A stretch of DNA of 45,841 bases, taken from NCBI GenBank assembly GCA_002399735.1, contig DHEF01000004.1, positions 185,016 through 230,856 on the forward strand. Reading direction: 5' to 3'. Below, piece by piece: positions 33,328-41,267 of this stretch. Position numbers and translations under genes: made by a program. This DNA comes from Chitinophagaceae bacterium UBA4857. Lineage in GTDB: Bacteria > Bacteroidota > Bacteroidia > Chitinophagales > Chitinophagaceae. Within the stretch, counting starts at the first letter, position 1; the number at the start of each line of letters is the position of its first letter. The notes under the pieces were generated by a model. The model did no database searches, was not told the DNA's origin, and worked only from the letters and a program-made list of their open reading frames with translations.

Positions 33328-34413
33328 TTATTCTTCAATCCGCTCATCTTCCATTCGGGCAAACATTTCAGGGTTCAGTCTTTTTATGGGGTTACTTCTT
33401 TGGTCGTTGTATTCGGTTCGGCGGTTAAGTAAATCAATACATTCAAAAACGGCATTGGTAAACGATGATGCATCGGCAGTTCCTTTACCGGCAATATCAA
33501 AAGCCACGCCATGGTCCGGCGATGTACGTACAATAGGTAAGCCCACCGTATAGTTAACACCGTCACCACTGGCCAGTGATTTAAAAGGAATCAATCCCTG
33601 GTCATGGTACATGGCTAGTACAGCATCAAACTGATGATGATGCCCCCGGGCGAAAAACGCATCCGCACTGTATGGGCCAACAGCCAGAATATTTTTATTC
33701 TTTACTTCTTTAATAGCAGGTTTTATAATAGTTTCCTCTTCGGTGCCAATTAAGCCTTCATCACCGGCATGCGGGTTTAAACCCAGTACCGCAATACGTG
33801 GTGTGTTAATTAAAAAATCTCTTTTCAGGCTTTCGTTTAGCAAAACCAGTTTTTTTACAATGCTCTTTTGGGTTATATGTTTTGCTACATCGGCCACCGG
33901 CAGATGTTCTGTAACCAATGCCACCCTGAATTGCTCGGCATACAACATCATCACCACATCATCCGCATTAAAGCTGGCTTTTAAAAATGGGGTATGTCCG
34001 GTAAACTGAAAAGTTTCGCTGTACGTATTTTTTTTATGGATAGGGGCGGTAACCAATCCGTCAATATGCCCGTCCTTTAAAGCCTGTACAGCAGCTTGTA
34101 AAGAAAGTACAGCGTATTTACCACCATCACCGGTAAGTTGACCGGGCGTTACATTTACATCCTCGTCCCAGCAATTAAATATATTAAGCTGCTTTGGGCT
34201 AAGGCGTTCAAAATCCTTAAAATGTTGGTAGTTCAGGTGTAATTCAGGAAATGCCTTTTTATAAAAGTTAAGCACTTTGTTCGATCCAAATAAAACCGGT
34301 GTACAATGTTCGAGTATTCGGTTATCCGAAAACGTCTTAATAATCAGTTCTAATCCAATGCCGTTAATATCTCCACAGCTAATGCCAATAACCGGTTTAT
34401 GCTGATTGCTCAT
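33328..34413 (-). CDS. pdxA: 4-hydroxythreonine-4-phosphate dehydrogenase
   Basis: PdxA oxidises 4-phosphohydroxy-L-threonine in the DXP-dependent pyridoxal phosphate pathway. The start at 34413 (MSNQHKPVIGISCGDINGIG) gives about 361 residues, the normal size; an ATG 60 bases upstream would add a non-conserved tail. Motifs seen are VTAPIHKKN, FTGHTPFLKA, GLNPHAGDEGLIGTEE, AMYHDQGLIPFK and VGLPIVRTSPDHGVAFDIAG, containing the metal-binding histidines. It diverges from rsmA with a 133-base spacer. The two are often neighbours in other bacteria. Confidence 0.96.
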   Translation of the reverse strand: MSNQHKPVIGISCGDINGIGLELIIKTFSDNRILEHCTPVLFGSNKVLNFYKKAFPELHLNYQHFKDFERLSPKQLNIFNCWDEDVNVTPGQLTGDGGKYAVLSLQAAVQALKDGHIDGLVTAPIHKKNTYSETFQFTGHTPFLKASFNADDVVMMLYAEQFRVALVTEHLPVADVAKHITQKSIVKKLVLLNESLKRDFLINTPRIAVLGLNPHAGDEGLIGTEEETIIKPAIKEVKNKNILAVGPYSADAFFARGHHHQFDAVLAMYHDQGLIPFKSLASGDGVNYTVGLPIVRTSPDHGVAFDIAGKGTADASSFTNAVFECIDLLNRRTEYNDQRSNPIKRLNPEMFARMEDERIEE

Positions 34414-34534
34414 GTTGTCTGCTTTATAATTTGGTAAAAGTAACGATTTTGTGCTGTAGTATAAAAGTTGCAAAACTTATACAATAATTCGTTGCAGTGG
34501 CTTACATTCCTATAATTAAGGTTGGTTTATACAT

Positions 34535-34542
34535 TACTTTTG
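34535..34542 (+). promoter_or_regulatory. rsmA -7 box (TACTTTTG) 4 bases before the start codon
   Basis: An exact TAnnTTTG match is followed by TGTT and the ATG at 34547. The predicted transcript is leaderless or nearly so, as for trmD and nth. Confidence 0.6.
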
Positions 34543-34546
34543 TGTT

Positions 34547-35305
34547 ATGTACACACTGAAAAAGTCTTTAGGGCAGCATTTTTTAAAAGACGAAAATATC
34601 TGTCGTAAAATAATTGATGCCCTACAGCAGCAAAGTTTTACGCAATTACTCGAGGTGGGCCCTGGTGGCGGCGCCATTACCAAATACCTGATTCAGTTAA
34701 CCGATATTGATTTTAAAGCGGTAGAGCTAGACGAAGAAAAAGTGGCCTATCTGCAAGCAACTTATCCTGAGTTAAGGAATAAAATTATAAACCAAAGTTT
34801 TTTGGATATTGATGCGCCTTTTGTTGACAGTTTTGCTGTCATTGGGAACTTTCCTTATAACATCAGCACGCAAATTTTATTTAAAGTGCTCGATTGGCGT
34901 CAGCAAGTACCCTGGATTGTAGGCATGTTTCAAAAAGAAGTAGCCCAGCGTGTAGCAGCAAAAGAAGGCTCAAAAGTATATGGCGTAATAAGTGTGCTAA
35001 TACAGGCTTTTTATAAAGTAACCTACTTGTTCGATGTAAGTGAAAACAGTTTTAACCCGCCACCCAAAGTAAAAAGCGGCGTAATTAGCTTAACCATACG
35101 TAACGATGTACCGCCTATGTTAAGCGAAAAGCATTTTTTTACTTTGGTAAAAGCTGCGTTTAACCAACGCCGTAAAACTTTGCGTAATGCTACCCGTTCC
35201 TTATTTACGGATGAAGCCTTGCAGGACGATATTTTTAATAAACGTGCCGAACAGTTAAGTATTGATGATTTTGCCCGTTTGACTTTTAACATGAAAACAA
35301 GCTAA
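34547..35305 (+). CDS. rsmA: 16S rRNA dimethyladenosine transferase
   Basis: RsmA (KsgA) dimethylates A1518 and A1519 in helix 45 of 16S rRNA late in 30S assembly. The 252-residue protein has KSLGQHFLKDENI at the N-terminus, the SAM-binding LLEVGPGGGAITKYL near 35-49, and the catalytic NFPYNIS at about 104-110. A C-terminal helical domain with FNQRRKTLRNA completes it. It is transcribed from a -7 box right at the start codon. The dehydrogenase gene follows one base after its stop. Confidence 0.97.
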   Translation: MYTLKKSLGQHFLKDENICRKIIDALQQQSFTQLLEVGPGGGAITKYLIQLTDIDFKAVELDEEKVAYLQATYPELRNKIINQSFLDIDAPFVDSFAVIGNFPYNISTQILFKVLDWRQQVPWIVGMFQKEVAQRVAAKEGSKVYGVISVLIQAFYKVTYLFDVSENSFNPPPKVKSGVISLTIRNDVPPMLSEKHFFTLVKAAFNQRRKTLRNATRSLFTDEALQDDIFNKRAEQLSIDDFARLTFNMKTS

Positions 35306-35306
35306 A

Positions 35307-36239
35307 TTGAAACCACAGGTTATTATTACAGGCAATGCACATGCATACCTGTCAGATGCGTTAACAAGAGAAGGATATGAAGTGGCTTATTTGCCACAAA
35401 TAACATACGACGAACTATACACACAAATATCTACATTAACCGGATTGGTACTTACCACACGTATATTGGTTGATAAAAAATTATTGGATGCTGCCATCAA
35501 TTTAAAATGGATTGGCAGACTGGGTAGTGGTATGGAAAATATTGATGTGCCTTATGCTGCATCAAAAAATATTATTTGTGTAAACAGCCCCGAGGGTAAC
35601 CGAACTGCAGTAGCAGAGCAGGCACTGGGCATGCTTCTACAAGTCATTAACAACCTGCCTCGGGCAACAGCCGAAGTAAAACAAGGTATTTGGTTAAGGG
35701 ACGAAAACCGGGGTATAGAACTTACCGGTAAAACAGTAGGCATTATTGGTTATGGTAATACAGGAGCTGCATTTGCAAAACTATTACAACCTTTTGATGT
35801 AACGGTGTTGGCTTACGATAAGTACCGCAGCGACTTTGGGGGTGGTTTTATCAAAGAGGCTAATCTGGAACAAATAGGCCGCTATGCCCAGGTAATTAGC
35901 TTTCATGTGCCGCTTACTGCCGACACCAAACATATGGCTGACAGTAGTTTTTTTAATATGCTGCAACAAAAGCCATATATATTGAATACCTCACGGGGTA
36001 AGGTTATAAATACAGCAGATTTACTACTGGCTTTACAACAAGATAAAATTGCGGGAGTGGCACTTGATGTTTTGGAAAATGAGAACTTAAAAACTTATAC
36101 TGACACAGAAAAAGAAGTATTAAACAAACTATTAAGTTACAGTAATGTAATGGTTACTCCGCATATTGCAGGTTACACACACGAAGCCCATTATAAGATG
36201 AGTGAAGTGCTGTTTAAAAAAATACAAATAATTCAATAG
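35307..36239 (+). CDS. D-isomer 2-hydroxyacid dehydrogenase
   Basis: The 310-residue NAD-dependent dehydrogenase starts at TTG (MKPQVIITGNA), one base after the rsmA stop; no ATG nearby fits. It has the Rossmann motif VGIIGYGNTGAAFAKLL (about 144-160), the substrate-binding SGMENIDVPYAA, catalytic Arg in LNTSRGKVIN, a Glu in DVLENENL and catalytic His in VTPHIAGYTHEA. It resembles phosphoglycerate dehydrogenase-like enzymes without an ACT domain, so the substrate is open. Coupling to rsmA suggests co-expression only. Confidence 0.88.
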   Translation: MKPQVIITGNAHAYLSDALTREGYEVAYLPQITYDELYTQISTLTGLVLTTRILVDKKLLDAAINLKWIGRLGSGMENIDVPYAASKNIICVNSPEGNRTAVAEQALGMLLQVINNLPRATAEVKQGIWLRDENRGIELTGKTVGIIGYGNTGAAFAKLLQPFDVTVLAYDKYRSDFGGGFIKEANLEQIGRYAQVISFHVPLTADTKHMADSSFFNMLQQKPYILNTSRGKVINTADLLLALQQDKIAGVALDVLENENLKTYTDTEKEVLNKLLSYSNVMVTPHIAGYTHEAHYKMSEVLFKKIQIIQ

Positions 36240-36296
36240 CTTGATTGTATGATGATTAAGGTGTAATTGGCAACAATTTGTTAAAAGGCAGGATTA

Positions 36297-36327
36297 TTTG
36301 GTAAAGCCAATTACTTTAGTAACTTTG
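36297..36327 (+). promoter_or_regulatory. greA promoter (TTTG-N19-TAACTTTG)
   Basis: TTTG at 36297-36300 and TAACTTTG at 36320-36327 are 19 bases apart, a full match to the Bacteroidota vegetative promoter pattern. Transcription should begin near 36333, leaving a leader of about 78 bases. Confidence 0.75.
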
Positions 36328-36348
36328 TACAAATACAAACCAATAGTG

Positions 36349-36395
36349 CAACGCTTCGGTATAACACCGAGGCGTTGTTATTTTTTTATTTTTTA
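36349..36395 (+). terminator. Terminator-like hairpin inside the greA leader
   Basis: CAACGCTTCGGT (36349-36360) pairs with ACCGAGGCGTTG (36366-36377), 12 bp with one G-U, around a 5-base loop. It is followed by TTATTTTTTTATTTTTTATT. It lies between the promoter and the start codon, so it could attenuate greA. Confidence 0.75.
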
Positions 36396-36398
36396 TTA

Positions 36399-36405
36399 AA
36401 GGAGG
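36399..36405 (+). promoter_or_regulatory. Strong Shine-Dalgarno sequence of greA
   Basis: AAGGAGG lies 6 bases before the ATG at 36412. Such a motif is unusual here: most genes in the window have only A-rich leaders, in line with the hidden anti-SD of Bacteroidota ribosomes. Confidence 0.7.
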
Positions 36406-36411
36406 TTTTTT

Positions 36412-36885
36412 ATGAGTGGCATACAGTATGTTACCCAAGAGACACTAGAGGTAATGAAAGAGGAATTGCACAAGTTGCGTGCCGTGGAAAGACCGGCGGC
36501 CAGCCGTGCTATTGCCGAAGCTAGAGAAAAAGGAGATCTGAGAGAGAATGCTGAGTACGATGCAGCCAAAGAAGCACAAGGTTTGCTGGAAGCTAAAATT
36601 GCTCAACTGGAAGGAGCATTGGCTAACGTGCGTGTAATTGACGAAAGCACTATTGATACCGGCAAGGTTTCTATTCTTACCAAGGTTACAATGACCAATT
36701 TAAAAACCAAGAAAAAAGTTACTTACCAACTGGTTAGCGAAAACGAAGCCGATTTAAAGTTGGGCAAAATATCTGTAAGCTCACCTATTGGTAAAGGTGT
36801 GTTAGGTAAACAAGTGGGTGAGACTGCCGAGGTAAATGCACCGGCCGGCATAATCAAATTCAAGATTGACGATATTACGATATAG
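36412..36885 (+). CDS. greA: Transcription elongation factor GreA
   Basis: GreA enters the RNA polymerase secondary channel and stimulates cleavage of backtracked RNA. The 157-residue protein has the N-terminal coiled coil with LHKLRAVERPAASRAIAEA, the tip acidic motif AREKGDLRENAEYDAAKEAQ (Asp and Glu at about 41-44), and a C-terminal FKBP-like domain ending SPIGKGVLGKQVGETAEVNA. It has its own promoter, a leader terminator and a strong SD, and ends at a terminator, so it is an autonomous and probably self-regulated unit. Confidence 0.97.
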   Translation: MSGIQYVTQETLEVMKEELHKLRAVERPAASRAIAEAREKGDLRENAEYDAAKEAQGLLEAKIAQLEGALANVRVIDESTIDTGKVSILTKVTMTNLKTKKKVTYQLVSENEADLKLGKISVSSPIGKGVLGKQVGETAEVNAPAGIIKFKIDDITI

Positions 36886-36904
36886 TAAACCGCAACAATA
36901 TTTT

Positions 36905-36933
36905 AAAGGCCGGTTACTATACCGGCCTTTTTT
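36905..36933 (+). terminator. greA terminator
   Basis: AAAGGCCGGT / ACCGGCCTTT form a 10-bp perfect stem with a 6-base loop and T run, 20 bases after the stop. Confidence 0.92.
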
Positions 36934-36997
36934 ATGCGCTTACTATATGCTGCATTGTTATTTAATTTTTAATAACGATGAAATTGTTGTGTACATA

Positions 36998-37025
36998 CAT
37001 AGCCCACGGTTTAAGTATGGGCTAT
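36998..37025. repeat. CATAGCCCA hairpin repeat, copy 2
   Basis: CATAGCCCA pairs with the TGGGCTAT arm across CGGTTTAAGTA. It is nearly the same as 24335-24364. The rest of the greA-HIT spacer shows nothing else recognisable. Confidence 0.6.
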
Positions 37026-37176
37026 TAAAAGAGTGTTGTGAGGTTGCGGCACAAATAAAAGAGAGATTATATTTTTTGAAATAATAAGAACGTGTCAGGC
37101 TGAGTTGTCTATTAGAAATTGATATCATTTTTTCACTATACAAATTGCCCTAACTTTACCCCTATAAATTTTTTGT

Positions 37177-37566
37177 ATGAGTGTGTTTACTAAAATTATT
37201 ACAGGCGAAATTCCATCGTATAAAATAAAAGAGAACGATAAGTTTATTGCTTTTTTAGATGTGTTTCCATTACGTGCCGGACATGTACTGGTAGTGCCTA
37301 AAATAGAAGTAGATAAATTGTTTGATTTGCCCGATGATTATTTAGCGGAGATATTACAATTTGGCCAACCCGTTGCCCGTGCCATTGAAAAATCCTTTGA
37401 TTGCAAACGTTGCGGCATTAGTGTAGTAGGCATTGAAGTGCCACATGCACACATACACTTAATACCTATTAACAATGCCAATGACTTAAATTTTACACAA
37501 GCTAAACTTAGTTTTACGTTGGAAGAAATGAAAGGTTTTCAGGAAAGTATCATTGCCAATTTGTAA
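37177..37566 (+). CDS. HIT-family nucleotide hydrolase
   Basis: The 129-residue protein has the N-terminal FTKIITGEIPSYKIKENDKF and FLDVFPLRAGHVLVVPK segments. The histidine triad is PHAHIHLIP near 97-105. It probably hydrolyses a nucleotide conjugate such as an AMP-lysine or dinucleoside polyphosphate, as in the HinT branch. A UspA-like or other partner is not adjacent. The next gene starts 21 bases later, but its relation is unclear. Confidence 0.92.
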   Translation: MSVFTKIITGEIPSYKIKENDKFIAFLDVFPLRAGHVLVVPKIEVDKLFDLPDDYLAEILQFGQPVARAIEKSFDCKRCGISVVGIEVPHAHIHLIPINNANDLNFTQAKLSFTLEEMKGFQESIIANL

Positions 37567-37587
37567 TTAAGTTTTAATTCTCTAATT

Positions 37588-37857
37588 ATGTTTATTAAAG
37601 TACAAGCAGACTTTAAAAATATCTGTACACAGATTTTGCAAGAGGATAAGACTATTGAAGAGTGGGCAGAATTAGAATCTGATGATATGTTTAATGTTGG
37701 TACTTATTCAGGAGGTTTTGATGCAACTGAAATGGAGTTCTGCTTTAGCACTACTATTAATGAAACAGAATATTGGTTTCAATTATCTCTTGATGATGTT
37801 TTGAAGGTCAGTCAAAATAAACTTGAAACTTTTGAAATAAGGGTTGCTGAAAACTAA
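37588..37857 (+). CDS. Hypothetical small acidic protein
   Basis: The 89-residue protein is soluble and acidic, with no signal or membrane segment. It begins MFIKVQADFKNICTQILQED and has a central beta-rich part (FNVGTYSGGFDATEMEFCFS, then ETEYWFQLSLDDVLKV). I do not recognise the family. Size and charge would fit an immunity protein, but no toxin gene is nearby. It lies 21 bases behind the HIT gene and just before repeat copy K. Confidence 0.65.
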   Translation: MFIKVQADFKNICTQILQEDKTIEEWAELESDDMFNVGTYSGGFDATEMEFCFSTTINETEYWFQLSLDDVLKVSQNKLETFEIRVAEN

Positions 37858-37865
37858 TGAATATA

Positions 37866-38030
37866 CTGGCGCCAATGCTGCTCAGCGATATACAGTTGAA
37901 GAGTGCGACGCAAGTAAAGCTCTATCAAGGGTGGGACGCTGGTATCATAAAAGGATTATGCTTTGTAAGACTTTAAAGTCTCTTTAGGGATTTAGGCTGA
38001 TTTAAATTATTGCTGCTGACTAACAAAATT
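37866..38030 (-). repeat. Dispersed modular repeat, copy K (long form)
   Basis: On the minus strand it starts TTTTGTTAGTCAGCAGCAAT. It contains the insert CCTAAATCCCTAAAGAGACT with GCGTCCCACCCTTGATAGAG, then the CTTGCGTCGCACTCTTCAAC core, and ends with CTGTATATCGCTGAGCAGCA. It shares the insert with copies D and L. Confidence 0.8.
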
Positions 38031-38055
38031 AAAACTCGCTTTAAAACGGCATAAT

Positions 38056-38085
38056 AAAAAGGCTGCTCTTACGAACAGCCTTTTT
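38056..38085. terminator. Bidirectional terminator at the leuS 3' end
   Basis: AAAAAGGCTG (38056-38065) pairs with CAGCCTTTTT (38076-38085). Runs of A and T on both sides make it able to work in either direction. It lies 24 bases beyond the leuS stop. Confidence 0.85.
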
Positions 38086-38108
38086 ATGTTATTTAAAACG
38101 GTAGTAGT

Positions 38109-40865
38109 TTAAATTACTACGTTTATCATTTTGCCTTTTACAAATATTATTTTTTTAGGTGCTTTACCTTCCAGCCATTTTTGTACCACATCGTTGGCTA
38201 ATACCATGGCTTCTACATCGGGTTGGGCAGCATCTAAGGCAATAACCATAGTGGCACGCAATTTACCGTTAATAGAAATAGGATACTCCTTCGAGCTTTC
38301 GGTAACATACTTTTGCTCAAACATGGGGTAAGGCGCATCTAAAACCGAAGTGGTATTACCCAATAAGTTCCACAACTCCGCAGCAATATGTGGCGCATAC
38401 GGCGTAAGTAAAACCAATATCGGCTCCAGTATTTCACGCTTGTGGCATTTTAAATCAGACAGTTCGTTTACTGCAATCATAAATCCGCTAATACCGGTAT
38501 TAAAACTAAAACGTTCGGTAACGTCTTCAATTTGTTTGATGGCTTTGTGTAATACTTTTAATTCTGCCTCTGTTGCTTTTTCTTCGTTCCATTGTTTTCC
38601 TTTTAACTCGTCGTAAAACAAACGCCATAGTTTTTTTAAAAAACGATGTACGCCTTCAATGCCTTTTGTATCCCATGGTTTGCTCATTTCTACCGGACCC
38701 AAAAACATTTCGTACATACGGAAAGTATCGGCACCATATTTATGTACTAAATCATCGGGATTAACAGTATTGTACAAACGCTTACTCATTTTTTCGGTAA
38801 GGGTGCCACAAATGTATTTGCCGTCTTCTAAAATAAATTCTGCATTGCTGTATTCTTCACGCCATGTTCTAAACGCATTTAGGTCAAGTTCAACACCATC
38901 AACAAAATTTACATCAACATGTATTTCATCGGTATCATACTTGTCTTTTAAACCATGTGATACAAATTTATTGGTAGCACGTATCCTGTACACAAAACGG
39001 CTGCTGCCTTGTATCATACCCTGGTTAACAAGGCGTTTAAAAGGCTCATCAAAACCTATATAGCCCAGATCGTGTAAGGCTTTGGTCCACATACGGCTGT
39101 ACAATAAATGCCCAACGGCATGTTCGGTACCACCAATGTATAAATCTACCTGCCCCCAATAATCCGATGCTTTGCGGTCGCAAAATGCACCCTGATTTTT
39201 AGGATCCATATAACGTAAAAAATACCAGGACGATCCTGCGTAACCGGGCATGGTATTGGTTTCCAGCTCACGACTTACCCATTCAGGAATATTTGCCAAT
39301 GGGCCTTCGCCTTCAGGTCCGGGTTTGTAAGTTTCTACTTCAGGCAACTCCAACGGCAATTCGCTTTCCGGTAAAGACCGGGCAATGCCATTGCTCCAGG
39401 TAATAGGGAAGGGCTCGCCCCAATAACGTTGGCGACTAAAAGCCGCATCACGCATTTTGTAATTTCTTTTACGGGTGCCAATGCCGTCAGCTTCTATTCT
39501 TGTAATAGCTGCTTCCATGGCTTCACGCATTACCATACCGTTTAAAAAGCCGGAGTTTTCCAGTACCGCATCTTTGGTCGCATTGGCTTCTTCGCCATTA
39601 AAATGTTGTCCGATAATATTAGTAACCGGAATGTGAAAATGCTGTGCAAATTTAAAATCACGTTCGTCGCCACATGGTACGGCCATAATAGCACCTGTGC
39701 CATAACCCGCCAATACATATTCGCTTATCCAAACAGGAATTTGTTTGCCATTAAATGGATTTAAAGCATAAGCACCGGTAAATACACCGCTGATTTTTTT
39801 CTCCGCCATGCGTTCTCTTTCGCTGCGGCTGTTTACATAGTCTAAATAAATTTCTACGGCTGATTGTTGCTCCAGTGTTGTTATCTTACTTACAATATCA
39901 TGCTCCGGAGCAATCACCATAAAGTCAACACCAAAAATGGTATCGGGGCGGGTGGTATAAACTTTTAATTTTTCACTACTGTCTTTTACTGCAAATTCAA
40001 TCTCTGCGCCACTGCTTTTCCCAATCCAGTTGCTTTGCATTTCCTTCATGGCGTCACTATAATCCACTGTTTGCAAGCCATCCAGTAAACGGTCGGCATA
40101 CTCCGTAATACGCAAATACCATTGGCGCAATTTCTTTTTTACAACAGGGTAACCACCACGTTCGCTAACACCGTTAATTACTTCATCGTTAGCCAGTACA
40201 GTGCCTAGCGCTTCGCACCAGTTTACTTCGCCAAAACCACAAAAAGCCAGGCGGTATTGCATAATAATATCCTGTTGTGTTTTATGGTCAAAGGTTTTCC
40301 ATTCCGTAGCATTAAAACTGTTGGGGGCAAAGCCACTGCCCGGCATAACATGATTACTATTGCCTTCTGTCTCAAAAGCTTTAATTAATGTGTTAATGCT
40401 TTCTGCTTTGTTAGTACTGCGGTTAAAAAAGCTGTTAAACAATTGCAGAAAAATCCACTGGGTCCATTTATAATATTGCGGATCGCTGGTGCGTACCTCA
40501 CGGTCCCAGTCAAAACAAAACCCAATATTATCTAGTTGCGAACGAAAATTAATAATGTTAGCATGGGTAGATACGGCAGGGTGTACACCATGGTCAATAG
40601 CATACTGCTCGGCCGGTAAACCAAATGCATCATACCCCATCGGGTGTAATACGTTAAATCCTTTCAGTCGTTTGTAACGGGCATAAATATCCGATGCAAT
40701 ATAACCTAACGGATGCCCCACATGTAGTCCCGCACCACTTGGGTAAGGAAACATGTCTAGTACATAATACTTTGGTTTACTGCTTTCATTTGGCACACTG
40801 TAGGCTTTAGTATCACGCCATTGTTGTTGCCATTTTTTCTCAATTTCTCTAAAATTATATTCCAT
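38109..40865 (-). CDS. leuS: Leucyl-tRNA synthetase
   Basis: LeuRS charges tRNA-Leu. The 918-residue class I synthetase shows the HIGH-type motif LHVGHPLGY near 47-55 and the editing domain (about 240-440, TTRPDTIFGVDFMVIAPEHD). The anchoring QRYWGEPFPI segment and the KMSKR loop in CGTLTEKMSKRLYN follow. An insert before KMSKR (from RFVYRIRATNKF to AEFILEDGKYICG) fits Bacteroidota forms. The gene has a GGAGG seven bases before the ATG and a hairpin in its leader. It ends at a bidirectional terminator. Confidence 0.98.
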   Translation of the reverse strand: MEYNFREIEKKWQQQWRDTKAYSVPNESSKPKYYVLDMFPYPSGAGLHVGHPLGYIASDIYARYKRLKGFNVLHPMGYDAFGLPAEQYAIDHGVHPAVSTHANIINFRSQLDNIGFCFDWDREVRTSDPQYYKWTQWIFLQLFNSFFNRSTNKAESINTLIKAFETEGNSNHVMPGSGFAPNSFNATEWKTFDHKTQQDIIMQYRLAFCGFGEVNWCEALGTVLANDEVINGVSERGGYPVVKKKLRQWYLRITEYADRLLDGLQTVDYSDAMKEMQSNWIGKSSGAEIEFAVKDSSEKLKVYTTRPDTIFGVDFMVIAPEHDIVSKITTLEQQSAVEIYLDYVNSRSERERMAEKKISGVFTGAYALNPFNGKQIPVWISEYVLAGYGTGAIMAVPCGDERDFKFAQHFHIPVTNIIGQHFNGEEANATKDAVLENSGFLNGMVMREAMEAAITRIEADGIGTRKRNYKMRDAAFSRQRYWGEPFPITWSNGIARSLPESELPLELPEVETYKPGPEGEGPLANIPEWVSRELETNTMPGYAGSSWYFLRYMDPKNQGAFCDRKASDYWGQVDLYIGGTEHAVGHLLYSRMWTKALHDLGYIGFDEPFKRLVNQGMIQGSSRFVYRIRATNKFVSHGLKDKYDTDEIHVDVNFVDGVELDLNAFRTWREEYSNAEFILEDGKYICGTLTEKMSKRLYNTVNPDDLVHKYGADTFRMYEMFLGPVEMSKPWDTKGIEGVHRFLKKLWRLFYDELKGKQWNEEKATEAELKVLHKAIKQIEDVTERFSFNTGISGFMIAVNELSDLKCHKREILEPILVLLTPYAPHIAAELWNLLGNTTSVLDAPYPMFEQKYVTESSKEYPISINGKLRATMVIALDAAQPDVEAMVLANDVVQKWLEGKAPKKIIFVKGKMINVVI

Positions 40866-40872
40866 TACAAAA

Positions 40873-40920
40873 CCTCCATGCCACCCACTATTAAATTTAT
40901 TTTGTGGGTGTATTAAATAT
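40873..40920 (-). promoter_or_regulatory. leuS leader: strong SD with adjacent hairpin
   Basis: On the minus strand GGAGG (40873-40877) is 7 bases before the ATG. Directly upstream CACCCAC (40914-40920) can pair with GTGGGTG (40882-40888) across a 25-base loop, four bases from the SD. This may adjust translation. No T-box features are seen. Confidence 0.45.
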
Positions 40921-41057
40921 TTTTTGTTCCTGGTTGCAGTGCTACTTTCAACCCTAAATCCCTAAAGAGACTTTAAAGCCTGACAGCGTTACTCCCTTAA
41001 TTGGGCTTCCGTTGCGTCGCACTCTTGTACGTCCAGTAATTCTATTCAGCGTTATGT
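40921..41057 (+). repeat. Dispersed modular repeat, copy L
   Basis: It starts TTTTTGTTCCTGGTTGCAGT and contains the CCCTAAATCCCTAAAGAGAC insert and TTAATTGGGCTTCC. The core GTTGCGTCGCACTCTTGTAC follows, and it ends with GTAATTCTATTCAGCGTTAT. It lies between divergent leuS and ftsX. Confidence 0.8.
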
Positions 41058-41222
41058 AAGTATCCTGTTTTATAAGAAAACCTCATTGCCGAATTTCCAA
41101 ATTGACTAATTGCCAAATTGATTATACTTCTTTTAACAGTTTACACGCAGCTATTTACAATAAGCTGGCGGTCAGCCCGTTTAAAATGGCAGCAAAAATA
41201 CTAATTGTAGCGCTTTATCCGC

Positions 41223-41230
41223 TAAATTTG
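41223..41230 (+). promoter_or_regulatory. ftsX -7 box (TAAATTTG)
   Basis: This is an exact TAnnTTTG match, 37 bases before the ftsX ATG. Confidence 0.6.
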
Positions 41231-41267
41231 CGGCAACCCATTATAATTTTTTAAAAGTTTACTACTT

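Noticed and set aside
37588..37857. Immunity protein of a toxin system
   Set aside because: Small and acidic, but no toxin gene or polymorphic-toxin context is present.
40866..41000. T-box riboswitch upstream of leuS
   Set aside because: No specifier loop, AGGGUGG-type T-box sequence or antiterminator is visible, and T-boxes are not expected in this phylum.
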